Source: Phytophthora quininea (lineage: Eukaryota; Oomycota; Peronosporomycetes; Peronosporales; Peronosporaceae). Taken from it: a stretch of DNA of 45,823 bases. Below are positions 1 to 10,394 of the stretch, piece by piece; position 1 is the first letter of the stretch, and the number at the start of each line of letters is the position of its first letter. The stretch is from positions 1 to 45,823 of the forward strand of contig JAAVTG010000447.1 of the NCBI GenBank assembly GCA_011947345.1, given 5' to 3'. Below the pieces are notes generated by a model that saw only the letters and a program-made list of their open reading frames with translations, was not told where the DNA came from and did not search any database. Both the position numbers and the translations under genes were made by a program.

Positions 1-7
1 ACCGTGC

Positions 8-592
8 TTATCGAGCAGCGCCGGAGGTGGGCGATGATCTGATGGTCGGGCAATGGAAATCTGATTCCTGGCTCGCGCTGGGCGCGTCAGTCGGAGGTGT
101 CAGCCAAGCTGCACCGTGTTCGCTCGCTGCGGGGCGAGCGAGCTCGCCAGATGCGAGACGGCTGGGAGACGTTTGATCGCTACGATCAAGATCTGACGGA
201 TCTGTAGCAGCGGGTGGAGTGGTTCGAGGCTCCGCAATCGATCTCCGATCGTCTTCGCGCTTAGGAGCTAGGGCTCGCGGAGCTTCGGGGTCAACTGACC
301 GGGCTGCAGCAGTTCGTCTACTCAGCGTTGTCGATGCCGCCTGTGGTGCCAGCGCCTCCGCGCTCACCCCCGCGGGGTCCTGGTACGGCTTAAGCAAGCC
401 CACGTAGAACACAGGATGTGTTCGCATCTTCGCTGGGAGGTTCAGCGTGTATGCAAGGCCGTTCTTGGCCACGACCTTGAACGGTCCGATGAACCGTGGC
501 CGGAGTTTCGTCTTGAAGACGGCAGATACCGCATGTGTAGGCCGGTTCTTAGCGTTTAATATAACAATGTATCCGACCTGAAATTCCACCAT
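8..592 (-). pseudogene. Gypsy integrase C-terminal segment
   Basis: The first 75 residues carry the usual post-catalytic integrase module: a basic stretch followed by RFIGPFKVVAKNGLAYTLNL and then HPVFYVGLLKPY. That beta-rich fold is typical of gypsy integrases just before the element's 3' end. The rest of the frame is Pro/Ala/Ser-rich and unconserved. The segment is out of frame with the catalytic core at 976-1389, so it cannot be made as part of a working polyprotein. The call follows from order and motif; no chromodomain is evident. Confidence 0.75.
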
Positions 593-616
593 ATTGCCTC
601 TGCCTTTTGCATCAGC

Positions 617-974
617 TTATTCCTTTTGAACATCTTGACTTTCAGCCATCGCGTCACGCACACTGCGTAAGACGCTCAACCTCGTCGAGAGGAAGTCATC
701 GACTTGCTTGCGCACCGCAAGAGGGCTGACATCAGCAAGCTCGGGAGCTATCCCTCCCCCACCAAGCCCGTGACCACGAAGTGGAGAGAGGGAACGCGCA
801 GATGCGCTTAGCCGTTCACGTAGAACGGAGTTAAGCCGGTAGAGGCATGTACTGCATTGCTCAATGCAAACTCGACAAGCGGGAGCATGGCGCTCCACCG
901 CCTTGGAGTTTCAGCGCACACGCTGCGCAAGACGCCCTCGACGACGCGATTAACGCGTTCGGTCTGACCGTCGG
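617..974 (-). pseudogene. Gypsy integrase, region after the catalytic core
   Basis: This stretch links the catalytic core to the C-terminal module. In the frame following the core, the minus strand still shows the ending typical of these integrases (AD-PQTDGQTERVNR-V-E type wording around 940-1000, then a conserved R-W segment near 905-930), but stops and frame changes break it. The open frame at 617-898 keeps only fragments such as RKQVDDFLSTRLSVLRSVRD, which resembles the helix where these integrases say they block initiation. No intact product is possible. Confidence 0.55.
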
Positions 975-975
975 T

Positions 976-1389
976 CTACGGATGATCCGCTGTGGACATG
1001 TCCAGTCGTGTGCCTAGCACCTTGAAGACGGACGTCCAGAACTTCCCCGTGAAGCGCGGAACTCGATCCGAGACGATCGTCTCCGGGAGCCCATGCTGCC
1101 GAAAGACTCGATCGATGAACAGTGAGGCTGTACTCTTCCCATCAATGGAGTCCGGCACCGCCGCTAGGTGAGCCATCTTGTTCAATCGGTCAACAAAGAC
1201 CACAATACCCGTGTTGCCTGCCGAGTCCTTCGGCAGGCCAAACACAAAGTCCATACTCATGGACTGCCAACACCCACTGGGTACTGGCAAGCTCGCCAGC
1301 GGCGCCGCCGCATGCGGCGCGGGTTTGACCCGTTGCCACGTCTCACACGTGCGCACATATGTCTGACCCACTTGTACAGCTTGGGCCAC
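976..1389 (-). pseudogene. Gypsy integrase zinc-finger end and catalytic core
   Basis: The segment begins with the end of the HHCC zinc-binding domain (VRTCETWQRVKP, where the second Cys of the usual CxxC is Trp) and continues into the DDE core with MDFVFGLPKD, VVFVDRLNKMAHL and ETIVSDRVPRFTGKFW. The first two catalytic aspartates (MDF and SDR) are present. The family usually has SDRDPRF, so one Asp beside the active site is Val. The third catalytic residue falls beyond a frame break. It would insert element cDNA in an intact copy; here it is inactive. Confidence 0.8.
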
Positions 1390-2696
1390 CAGAACATCGA
1401 GATCACCAAGCTGTAGGTCTTCTCGCGACCAAGGTGGCCGCTCGTGGGAACGCCATGAGCCTCATACAGTATCCGATACTTGAGGTTCTCGTCATGAGGC
1501 ACCACGACACGTGGAGGGTCATCGGAACCCGTGCTGTAGTACAGCATGCCGCCATCGCAGGTGTAGCGATGCAGCCTCGCGCGCAAGCACCCAGACAGTT
1601 CTGTCTTCGAGTCCTTGAACTCGTCGCTCCCCAGAGAGCGCAGCAATGCGACACAGGACTTGTCCTGTGCATACGCTGCTCGGATCAAATCCGTCACCGA
1701 CGACGTCACCGTCGTGACATGAGAAAGCTCATAGTCCGGTTGGCACGACAGCGCATCGGCCAGGACGTTCTGCCTACCAGGCTTGTACTTCACTTCGAAG
1801 TTATACTCCGCAAAGAAGGAGAGCCATCGGGCCATTCTCTGCGAGAGGTGAGGCGACTGTGTCGCAGTGCGTAGTGACGCATGATCCGTGAAGATCACGA
1901 ACGGCTTTGAGCCGAGCAGGTGCACCCTGAATTTGACGAGAGCGTACTTCATTGCAAGTAGCTCCTTGTCGTGAACTGGGTAGTTCTTCTCCGCAGCTTT
2001 AAGCTGGCGAGCCTCAAACGCGATCACGCGTTCACGCCCCTCGGCGTCCGCTTGAAGCAAAGCGCAGCCGATGGCAAAATCGGAAGCGTCACAGACGACG
2101 CTAAACGGACGATCGGGGTCCGGCAGCGCCAGTATCGGCGCCTGCATGAGTCTCTCCTTGAAAGCATGAACGATGCGCCACTTGCCATTAGGCTTTCTGA
2201 CACAGAACGTCGGCGTGGAGTGCGGAGACTTGCTCTCACGCACAAGCTCTGCCGCGTGCTTAGCACGGAAGAAGGCGTCAATGACGTCGCACTGCTCCTT
2301 CGGCAAGGGCCACTGGCGTGTGACGCAGTACTTCGTCCCGGGAACCAAGTCAATTTCATGACGGACCCCTCGGTCAGGAGGGAGGCCACTAGGTGGCTCC
2401 TTTGAGACGACGTCTCCATACTCCTTCAGTAAAAGATTGAAGGGGTCAGTCGGGTCATTTAGGATCGCTGACCCACTCCGCGCATTCAATGCCTTCTTGG
2501 TCTCGGCCAAGACCGACTCGTCCACGAGGGACGACGAGTTCAACTCGTCTTCGGGTTGAATGATGACCACTTTGGCAAGCTCGCCGTCCTTCAGCGCCGC
2601 CCCAAACTCGGCGACGGACATTTCGTCCAACTCTAAGAGCTCTCCAACACTTGGCAGGTCATCGAGGCGCATGCCTCCTTCGACCGCACCCGTCAC
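1257..2696 (-). pseudogene. Gypsy reverse transcriptase/RNase H with internal deletion
   Basis: A 479-residue open frame. Residues 85-179 are the N-terminal RT fingers (EIDLVPGTKY, TPTFCVRKPNGKWRIVHAF). At about residue 179 (near base 2159) the text jumps directly to KERLMQAPILALPDPDRPF, which belongs to the far end of RT. The palm with its YxDD motif is therefore missing while the reading frame is kept. RNase H follows (VVCDASDFAIG, DKELLAMKYAL, FTDHASLRT, LADALS), then the start of the integrase zinc domain. Without the RT palm it cannot copy RNA. Confidence 0.9.
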
Positions 2697-3190
2697 TCCG
2701 TCGACGAAGTGTAGAGCCGTTCACAGCCCGACTGCTGAGCACCGCTCGGCGCGGTCGACGCCCTTCGCGCTACAAAAACCTTGTGTCGCGCGCGCCGCGC
2801 TTTCCGACGCCTCCGCCTCGCCGAGGCACGTCCAGATGGGGACGGGGAGCCCACTGCGTCCTCGGCGCCTCTCGAATGAGGGAATTCGCCCGAGGGGGCA
2901 CCACGCGAAGCGTCGTGAGATCTTTGATCGCGGACGGCACCTGCCGCATTCGACGTAACGACCTTCTCTGAAGGCCCAGTGTCACTTCGAACCCATGGCC
3001 ATTTCGACCTCCCGGGTCCACAATAGAAGGTTCTCCCCTCCTTCCCCGAGAAGGTCTTTACGCTCACGGAGAGCTGCTTCGCCCGCTGAGGAAGCGCTGC
3101 GGCAGCGACACGCTGCTGAATATGCTCCAGCATAGCATTCTCGTACTTCGAGAACGCCTCAAGGCGCGCTATGCCCTCAGGGCCCAACAA
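2693..3190 (-). pseudogene. Gypsy gag-like fragment
   Basis: The open frame starts with a helical segment (EAFSKYENAMLEHIQQR) and reaches VKTFSGKEG, which resembles the opening of the gypsy gag capsid-like domain. A frame change follows (the adjacent frame reads NLLLWTREVEMAMGSK and then a stop). The remainder is Arg/Ala-rich and looks like out-of-frame translation. Position directly upstream of pol on the same strand supports gag. It overlaps the pol frame start by four bases. No CCHC zinc knuckle was seen. Confidence 0.6.
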
Positions 3191-3199
3191 GTACGCAAG

Positions 3200-3600
3200 C
3201 TTATTAAGCGTGTCCTAATGACTGGGAGTCAAGTGCGCAAACGCTGCTTGCTCCATCCTCACAGAGGTTCGGTCGACGACTCAGGAGTAGGATTGACTAC
3301 AAGTGCTACCAGATGTAGCGGGCTGCGTAGCAGTGCACGTGCACAGAGGAAGACGTACGACTCCACGAGTCAGTGTCTTAGGCTTCCAGCCTTCGGTTCT
3401 ATACAAGAACCAAGTACAGTCCCGTAAGTAGGACTCGCAGAGTCAGTGTCCCTTTAAAACAAGGACTACACAGATTAACTGCAAAATAGAACTGAATTGA
3501 ATTGTTATCTGACCTTGCTTGTAAATGTATAGACTAAACTATATAGCATAGTTAATCTAAGAATATGTAAATGACTGGTGGAGAGCCAATGGCTACAGAG
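3200..3600. other. Non-coding spacer, possible decayed LTR sequence
   Basis: No convincing gene. It becomes AT-rich after about 3470. On the minus strand a TGGTAGCACTTG string near 3310-3320 resembles a tRNA-type primer-binding site placed upstream of gag, which would make the sequence to its right LTR material. No matching second LTR lies in the window, so this stays a suggestion. Confidence 0.35.
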
Positions 3601-4175
3601 TCAAAACTCTACACACAGTGAAGAGTTTTGTGCACCTCTAAAGTCAACGCACGAGCGTGACTTTCGTGTAACCCCGTTACATAATGTGCCTACAGCTTGC
3701 CGGTATGGAACGTGCTCTGCTAGCTCTTCACCGGGTTTAGCTTTGTATAGCACGAGGCCTTGGTCCATGGGTGTGTGGGCTGTCCTGCACGTTTCCATAG
3801 CAAATCGCCGACACATTTCCTCAACGTATTGGTGTTGGTCAATGGTGATTTCGCCAGATGTCAGGTCGCGTTGTACTCGTATGCCTAAGAACCATGCCAA
3901 ATCTCCCAAGTCCTTGATATCGTACTTGTTCTGAAGCAATTTCAGGAGCTGCTTCATGTCGTCATCGTGCTTGTACCCGATGAGAATGTCGTCTACGTAC
4001 ACGAGGACGACCGGATCCTTATCAGCATGCGTGTAGACACATCGATCAGTTTGCGTCGGAGCAATCCCAGCTCCCGCAGAAACGAATCGGGTTCGGCGTT
4101 CCATTCTCGGCCTGCTTGCTGGAGTCCATACAGTGCCTTGGCCAATAACCACACTTGGCCCAGCTCGCCTTCCTC
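3601..4175 (-). mobile_element. Ty1/copia reverse transcriptase fragment
   Basis: Two overlapping minus-strand frames give one RT. The first has WLLAKALYGLQQAGREWN, the copia signature before the palm. The second has LVYVDDILIG (catalytic YVDD) followed by KYDIKDLGDLAWFLGI and HTPMDQGLVLY. A one-base frame change joins them near 4030-4060. The fragment stops just after PYRQAVGTL, so RNase H is missing, and everything upstream of ALYGL (gag, integrase) is absent. Its right end abuts an unrelated host-type gene at about 4175. Not functional. Confidence 0.88.
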
Positions 4176-4177
4176 AG

Positions 4178-5735
4178 CGAACGAAGGAACGACGACGGTG
4201 ACAACGCCCAGCCGGAAAACCTCAACGCGCCGGGTTATGACGCCCGCCAAATTGAAGAAGTGAACCCTGCGCCGGACAAGGGGGGCGACGGACAAGTCCA
4301 CGAGCTGGTGAAGTATCTCGACGCCGACGGCAACGTCGCTGCCTACGAAAATGCCGCAAAATCCAAATCAACGACTCTTTCTGATACTACTCCGAGCAAG
4401 ACCGTCCGGCGGGTGATCTTCCGACGAACCGGTGCGGGTGGCAAAGTTCACGAGGAAGTGCAGTACGTGGACGCGACCGGCAACGTCAAGCAGAGCGACG
4501 GAAGCGAGTTGGTTCGCACCAGAAGCTTTACGAAGCGTGTGATGACACCGGGGAAGACTTCGCGACGAGTGATCATCCGCCGGACGGGAGCTGACGGACT
4601 GGTCCATGAAGAAGTGCAGTATGCTGACGACAACGTGGTCTCGACAGAAGGCGGCGCAACATCTACGGAGACTGTCACCAAAGACTCGTCCGGGGTACCG
4701 GGCAGTCAGAGAACCACACGTCGTGTCGTTCGACGTATGGTTGTCGGACAAGACGGCACGCCGGTCACTGTCGATCAGTTCATCGACGCCGACGGAAATG
4801 TCATTGAAGATGAAGAACGCTCCCTCGTCAGCGCTGGTAGCTTCACGGGTAGCGTCAGCAGTGTCACAAGTGAGACTTAGAACGACTCGCCGGGTGGTCA
4901 CTCGCACGGCGGCATCGGATTCGAACCAGACGGCGACGCGGACAGTCTCGACCTCGATGCGGAATTCGTCCAAAGCAGCGACGAATCCTTGCGAGGGTCC
5001 AATCGAGGTGGCGTCGTGGCGTACCAAGGCGCCGCTCCTAGACAAGCAGTCTCGCGGGCCACCGTCAGCACTTCGAATGAACCGAAAGAGGTGACGAAGG
5101 CCGTTGAACCAGAAACTGAAGATGCCGAGGCGGTCGAGAGCAGCACGTCATTTTACAGAAAGACCACAGCGACGCGAAGGAACATGACGGCGGTGGAGGA
5201 GCCCGAAGCGGGATCGACTAGTCTCGACATGACGGAGAAAACCGAGTTCAAGCCGGCAGTCAAGTGGGACTACTTCACGAAGAACGAAGGTGACTCTGCT
5301 CTCCCCAGAGAGGAAGTGACTCCTTCAGAAGATGACGACGTGAAGACTCCGATTTCAGTAGATGAGGCCGCCACTGCGTCTGAAGCAGTAACTGAGACCG
5401 TCGAAAGCAGCTGGACGTTGCCACGCGTGGTTTCTCCCGAGGTTGGTGAACCGTCAGCTGCCAAGGACGCAGAAGTTGATCAGCCCGAAGAAGCAGCGTA
5501 TTCGGTTGCTTCAATTGACGAACATTCGCTGATAAGCACGTCGAACGAAGCTCCTCAAGCTGACATTTCGGAACTATCACCTACCGAAAGCGACGACGAA
5601 GTGTTCACGGCGCCAAGCAAGGTGTTGGCGGAGGAGAACACCGAGCATATCGCTAGCAATGCTGTCCACATGCCCGAGGAAGCGCCACTTGTGTCTGGAG
5701 TCGTCCAAGAAGGACATGCAGCTATCATTCCTTAA
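4178..5735 (+). pseudogene. 5'-truncated repeat protein with acidic tail
   Basis: I do not recognise the family. The N-terminal half holds at least four degenerate units of about 45-50 residues built on RRVMTP-K--RRVI-RRTGADG-VHEEVQY-D--GNV (starts near 4240, 4405, 4540 and 4705). The last is more divergent (RRMVVGQDGTPVTVDQFID). After about 4990 comes a long acidic, Thr/Ser/Glu-rich tail to the stop at 5733-5735. Frame changes occur near 4262 (with an in-frame TGA) and 4870. The 5' end is cut off by the copia fragment. Probably the 3' part of a large structural or scaffold protein. Confidence 0.6.
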
Positions 5736-6628
5736 GGCGGTCGGCTTGAAAGCATGGAGCACCTCGCATGCGGCTCTGATTTGGTTACGACAAAATCAAC
5801 GGGAAGAATGACTTGATGGGGTATATTCCACAATAGCATTCCCATCCAAAGTGTTAACACGAGTTCATGGTTTAAGCCTGAAGGAAGGCGCAAAGGCAAG
5901 TTCTTTTGAAAAGATTCTAATTTTCACGTCTTTTCATTGGCTAATGGCGATATAATGGCGTATTCTACACCGGAGGTCGCCGTCTCCATCGTAGGTTGGT
6001 CACGTAGCTTCATTACAAATGCCAAGTATACCAAAGTCCCAATGGGACTTTGCCCGACTAATGCGACATTCGCGAAACGTTCGCGAAACACGCAGCGCCC
6101 GAAGCCATAGGAAGCAAAAGTAGGCTTGAGGTGGCGCGCCTGCTGATCGTGGCTCTTGGACTCGAATGATAGTGTCAATTTGTTTCTATCAATCACTGAC
6201 CTTATTAATAGATCGATGTCCAAATGAAAAGTGATTACTTTTTCTAGCTGGCTTATTGCATAGACGGAGCATCTGAAAAAAGTAGGTGGCGATTTTGCCG
6301 ACTTTAAAGTCGTCAAAAAGAAGTAGGTTCGGCACCAACTTTTCAGAAGGGGAGACGACTTTTCACGGAGTTGAAGCAATAGTCAGATGGATGCGGAAAA
6401 AGGTTCGAGCTCGGTTGGGGTTGCTGAAGATCCTGGTAGCGACATGGCGAGCGTGGTAAGACGACGAGATCAACGAAGGAGTCGCCATGGGCCCAGAAGA
6501 CGGAGACAGCTTCTCCGTGGTCTCCAGTGAGCACCAGAGCGAGCTCATGTAGTGTGCAAATACTATGGCGCCGATCTGACTGTTTTTGCGGACGACGACG
6601 CCGAAGAAGATGAAATACTCGTTGTATA
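5736..6628. other. Non-coding spacer with short palindromes
   Basis: No supported gene. It contains a near-perfect 21-base palindrome at 6032-6052 (CAAAGTCCCA, one-base spacer, TGGGACTTTG), a tandem TTCGCGAAAC near 6070-6090, and a 14-base perfect palindrome at 6299-6312. Such features fit remnants of a small non-autonomous DNA element beside the Harbinger-like remnant, but no terminal repeat pair was found. Confidence 0.5.
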
Positions 6629-7015
6629 TTGCTATTCATTGCTCTAGGAGCCGTATTCGCAACGATGGACTTGCGATCCCTTCGTGCCCCGCCTAGTGAG
6701 CAGATCGCCATCCGAACGGACTTCTCCCCGAAATTGAAGGCTCAACGATCACAAAAAGCATTCCGAAAAACGCTGCGGTACACGCCCGACTCATTTGACA
6801 CACTAGTGGAATTATTGGAGCCTCTCTACTACAAAACAATTGGTTTTCCGGGGAAAATACCCAGTACGCGTGGGATTTTGGTGTGGCGGTGCTGCTTACG
6901 TACTATGGCAACGGATGTGGCCAAGACGGGGACGGAATTGGAGGTGCTGCGGCCCTGCTCTTTAGCACCAACAGTGTGCGGAAGACCGACTGATCAAGCG
7001 ATAGGGATCAGTCGG
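6629..7015 (+). pseudogene. PIF/Harbinger-like transposase N-terminal fragment
   Basis: The frame reads FRKTLRYTPDSFDTLVELLE, the pattern found before the catalytic domain of PIF/Harbinger nucleases (a Phe-x-Met/Leu-x-Phe-x-L helix). A neighbouring frame continues with FGVAVLLTYYGNGCGQDGDG, which resembles the helix-turn-helix that follows (V-L-L-YLA-G style) with one base shifted. Nothing of the DDE catalytic core was seen downstream. About 120 residues of a protein normally near 350-400 are left. The family call rests on pattern only. Confidence 0.5.
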
Positions 7016-7466
7016 TCTAGAAGAAGAGAAGAGAAGAAGACGACCGGAAGTGTGGGAAACCCATCCTCGCACGGCCACCAACCAAGACCTCAAGTACCAA
7101 GGTTACATTCCTGGCCACTGCGTTATCGCGCTTTGGAATTACGTTAGTCAAGTCCTGGGGAAAACGCGACGTCGTTTTAACCGAGGTGACGTCGCATTTG
7201 TGAGCTGGAGATCCCCTGCCTCTAGATCCGAGATCGGATTTTCTGGTAAGCCACTCCACCACACAACCTGACTGGTACACGGAGCAGCTGAGTTATGGAC
7301 ACTGTATTATAGCCAATCCAAAGACCATGCTACCAACTTTACAGCCTATCCTTGATGCCCATCTAGCGATCCTCCCCCTGAAGACAAAGCTGCCGGAATC
7401 GTATCCTGTGCGCGAGCTCGGTATCTGCACGGGGATGCACGGGGACTGCTCCAAGGAGAGTCGGCT

Positions 7467-9103
7467 ATGGTGGTGGAGTGGACGATAGTTTACGAGTATG
7501 TAGACGCTGCTACCGCCGAAGCCGGGTTGACAACGTTTAAGCAGCACAACAAGGGGACCAGCCACACGGTTCGGCGCTCGGTTTGCGCCATAGCAGCTCC
7601 GCACAAAATGCGCTACCAACTTTTGAGCTGCTCATCGCCAATATGCAAACCAGCACGAGTTCGGCTAAGTGTCAGTGACGTGGGCGTGTTATGGGGTGCG
7701 AGAATACATGGAAATTCACAATTAACCAGTGTGGAGCGCACAATAACCCGGAGAAGGATTCCAAGCAGAACAAGTTGACAGAAGCCCACAAGACTTACAT
7801 CCGCGAAATGGCTGCTCAAGGTCTCCGACCTACGCGCATCGGAAATTCTATGCCGAGAAAGTTTCAGGTCGCTATTGAAGATCTTCCCGAGTTGAAAGTT
7901 GCGCAAACCTTCTCGAACTACATTCGCAAGACCAAAATGACGAACAATGATTTTGTGGACGAGATCGCTGACTACATACACACTTTGGAGTTCAACGGAA
8001 GCGAAGCGGGTAGCTCGGCATTTACGTTCGTTTAGAGAAAAGATGATAACGGGCATATTGACGTAGGCATCGGCTCCGACGAAAAGCCGTTTGGCGTTGG
8101 AGTTACACCCAAAAAGCTACTATCGCGGCTGGACCGGCCGGTGGATTCGTTAGTGTTTCATGTGGATGCTACATTTAAGGTCGCACAGGTTGAATATCCT
8201 GCACTCGTGTGCGGAATGGGATTCTGATGTGCTATTTCCACGTGACATCTAACGTTCTAAAGCGGACAAAAACTATGGAACCTTACTTTGCTAATAAGGT
8301 TGTTCGAGATATATACGACATGCACTTTAGTCGAAGTCCGCAAGAATGCGCAACACTTGTTCGAGCACGAGTAGCTGAGTGGAAAGCATCACCTGCAATG
8401 AAAGCGTTTGCTGACTACTTTGTCGAACAATGGTTGAAGGGCAAATCTGTCAGGTGGCAATGCTTTAAACACCTCGTGGGTTTGCATCGACTAATAATCC
8501 AGTTGAGCAGTTCAACAAGAACAATCAAGCGAGACTACACGTTATGGCAAAGGTTGAAAATGGGAACTCTCTTGCAACAATTGGTTTCGTGTTGCCATAA
8601 CGAATCTTGCGATTTTAAGTTTAAGACTGATATTGAAGTTCCCAAGGCGTAAAGGAACGAGCGAATTCACTAGCCAAGCAAAACGTTTTACTGGTGGTTG
8701 AGACGCCTAATGAAACTCAAGCGGCGTCTCACGTGCGCTATGTTTTCTCGTTTCCTACCCCGAAGATGGTGGACGCACCTCGCAACAAAACCGTTGAGGT
8801 AATTGAGGTGTGTGCTCAAATGAACCTGAACAACGCAAGTATGGAGCGAAAGGGTCAGCTGCAATCGGGGTGGAAGGTGGATCTTATTCAACGCTGCTGT
8901 GGTTGTGACTACTTCTTCAAGTTCGGCTATTGCATCCATTTACTGCATGCCTTAAAGATGTCCGGGCCAGATATGCAAGTGGGTAAACCCACGTTGGTAT
9001 ACCGCGGGACTTCTAAGAAGAGGCAGCGATCGTCACAGTCCATCGAGCCTCGCGTACCAGCAGGTCGTCCCCGTGCTAACGGTTTTGCCCTTGCCATGGA
9101 ATG
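7467..9103 (+). pseudogene. Mutator-like (MULE) transposase, internally deleted
   Basis: Four consecutive segments make one transposase. At 7467-7690 is a Cys-containing DNA-binding start (KMRYQLLSCSSPICK). At 7691-8035 is the spacer region (LTEAHKTYIREMAAQGLRP). At 8085-8225 a different frame gives LVFHVDATFKVAQVEYPALV, the start of the MULE catalytic domain with its first Asp. At 8209 the text jumps to ILMCYFHVTSNVLKR, a motif from the end of that domain, so the middle is missing. The C-terminus (8694-9103) has a SWIM zinc finger, CCGCDYFFKFGYCIHLLHAL (CxC then CxH). Frame breaks and the deletion make it dead. Confidence 0.85.
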
Positions 9104-10390
9104 AATCAAATGTACTCGCAGCTCATGGGCCTGCTACTACATATTCGAGTGCAAGTGGTTGTATGGAATGCTTCCTACGACGCACTAACCCGAGAATACA
9201 CGGAATTATGTTTTTGGAGTTGCTCACCCCACTGATTGAAGCTTTACTGTCGAAAGGTGCATCCCTGGACAAATAAATACATGTCGATTAACTCCAATAC
9301 ACGGAAAATCCTTATATCAAAAGCGGAGCTTATTTTGACGTTGCTCATGTGCATGACGTGTACTGATCGCTACCGGGTGTCATCTACTGCATTGCTGTGG
9401 TGTGGCGTAGCGCCAGTCAGATTTTCGGGAAACGGTGGCCATGGGATTGATGGTGATTGAGATCTTCGAGGTCGGATCTAGTTTGGGTACATTCAGATTG
9501 ATCTGGACTGAGATCCATCAAGATTCAGCTTGAACTATATCGACCAATGTACGGGGCAAGTTCCGCTAGCAATAATCTCGGCCAGGATGTCCAGTAGCGG
9601 CAAGACCTCGCTGGATCCCGATGGATATGTCAAGACCCCGTTGGATCTGGGTGGATACATTATGATCTCACAGGATCTCAGTCAGTATGGCAGGATCTAT
9701 CAGGGTCCGATTTGATCTGGGGCTAGGAAGCCAGTGTGAGCCACGAGGGGTGACATGAAGCCAGGAGGACAGCTGAAACACAAGGTAGGGAAAGGAGAGC
9801 CATAGGAAGCAAGTTTTGGGATAGGATGAACACAAACAGAGTTAAATTCGCCTTCTTGGACGCAAGCGGTCTTCATATCTGGGACGGGAAGTACATTGAC
9901 CCGCCCAGCGCAAGTCGTACAAGCAAGGTCACACGGTGAAAATCCTTGGATAGCTTGGCCAAGGTCTTCGTTAGCTCCAACCCCTCAAAGATCCCGCTAT
10001 AGGAAGCGGCAAGCACAAGAAAAGGAAAGGAACACACAAACCCAAGGGCTCCAGAGCACTTGTCCATCGATCCGATCTCGAGTGCCTCGATCGAAGTCGA
10101 CACCCCTGCGTGAAGAATTCCCGCGTGGCTGCCAAGGTTCTGCGTCTCGCCAAGACGGCTCAAGGTTTCACCAAAGCACATCTCCCTACCCCGTCACCGG
10201 AGGAGAGCAACCCGCCCACCGACGGGTACACAAGGTGAGAAGCATTCAGCATCCCCACGGATATCGGAGTACCCCCTCCGTTAGTCGGCTGTCTGGGCAC
10301 ATGTGCACAAGCGTTTGGATCGCGTCACGAGATTTCGCTGATCCCGCTCCGCCACAGTGGTTTGATCTTCACCCTGAATACACGGAATTT
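9104..10390. other. Non-coding spacer with degenerate GGATC-type repeats
   Basis: No gene I can support. Between about 9460 and 9720 the words GATCT, GGATCT and TGGAT recur every 10-25 bases in a loose tandem pattern. Between 9890 and 10390 there is a long plus-strand open frame rich in Arg, Ser and Pro (9896-10477). Its composition and its overlap with the SET gene's 3' end argue against coding. It may hold old transposon sequence. Confidence 0.5.
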
Positions 10391-10394
10391 TGTC

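Larger units (their letters stand above)
1..3240 (-). mobile_element. Degenerate Ty3/gypsy LTR retrotransposon, internal region
   Basis: Reading the minus strand from about 3190 to 1 gives, in order, a gag-like segment, a protease/RT/RNase H segment, an integrase zinc-binding and catalytic core, and an integrase C-terminal segment. RT-RNase H before integrase is the Ty3/gypsy order. Every segment lies in a different frame from its neighbour, and the RT palm is deleted. No clear LTR pair was found: the element runs off the left edge, and the right end fades into AT-rich sequence near 3.2-3.6 kb. It is a dead copy. Confidence 0.85.

Noticed and set aside
219..407. Plus-strand open frames opposite the gypsy element (219-407, 1122-1416, 1359-1874, 1971-2405)
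   Set aside because: They mirror conserved RT, RNase H and integrase coding on the minus strand and show no motif of their own.
4368..5045. 225-codon minus-strand frame opposite the repeat protein
   Set aside because: Composition mirrors the plus-strand repeats, and the repeated pattern makes sense only on the plus strand.
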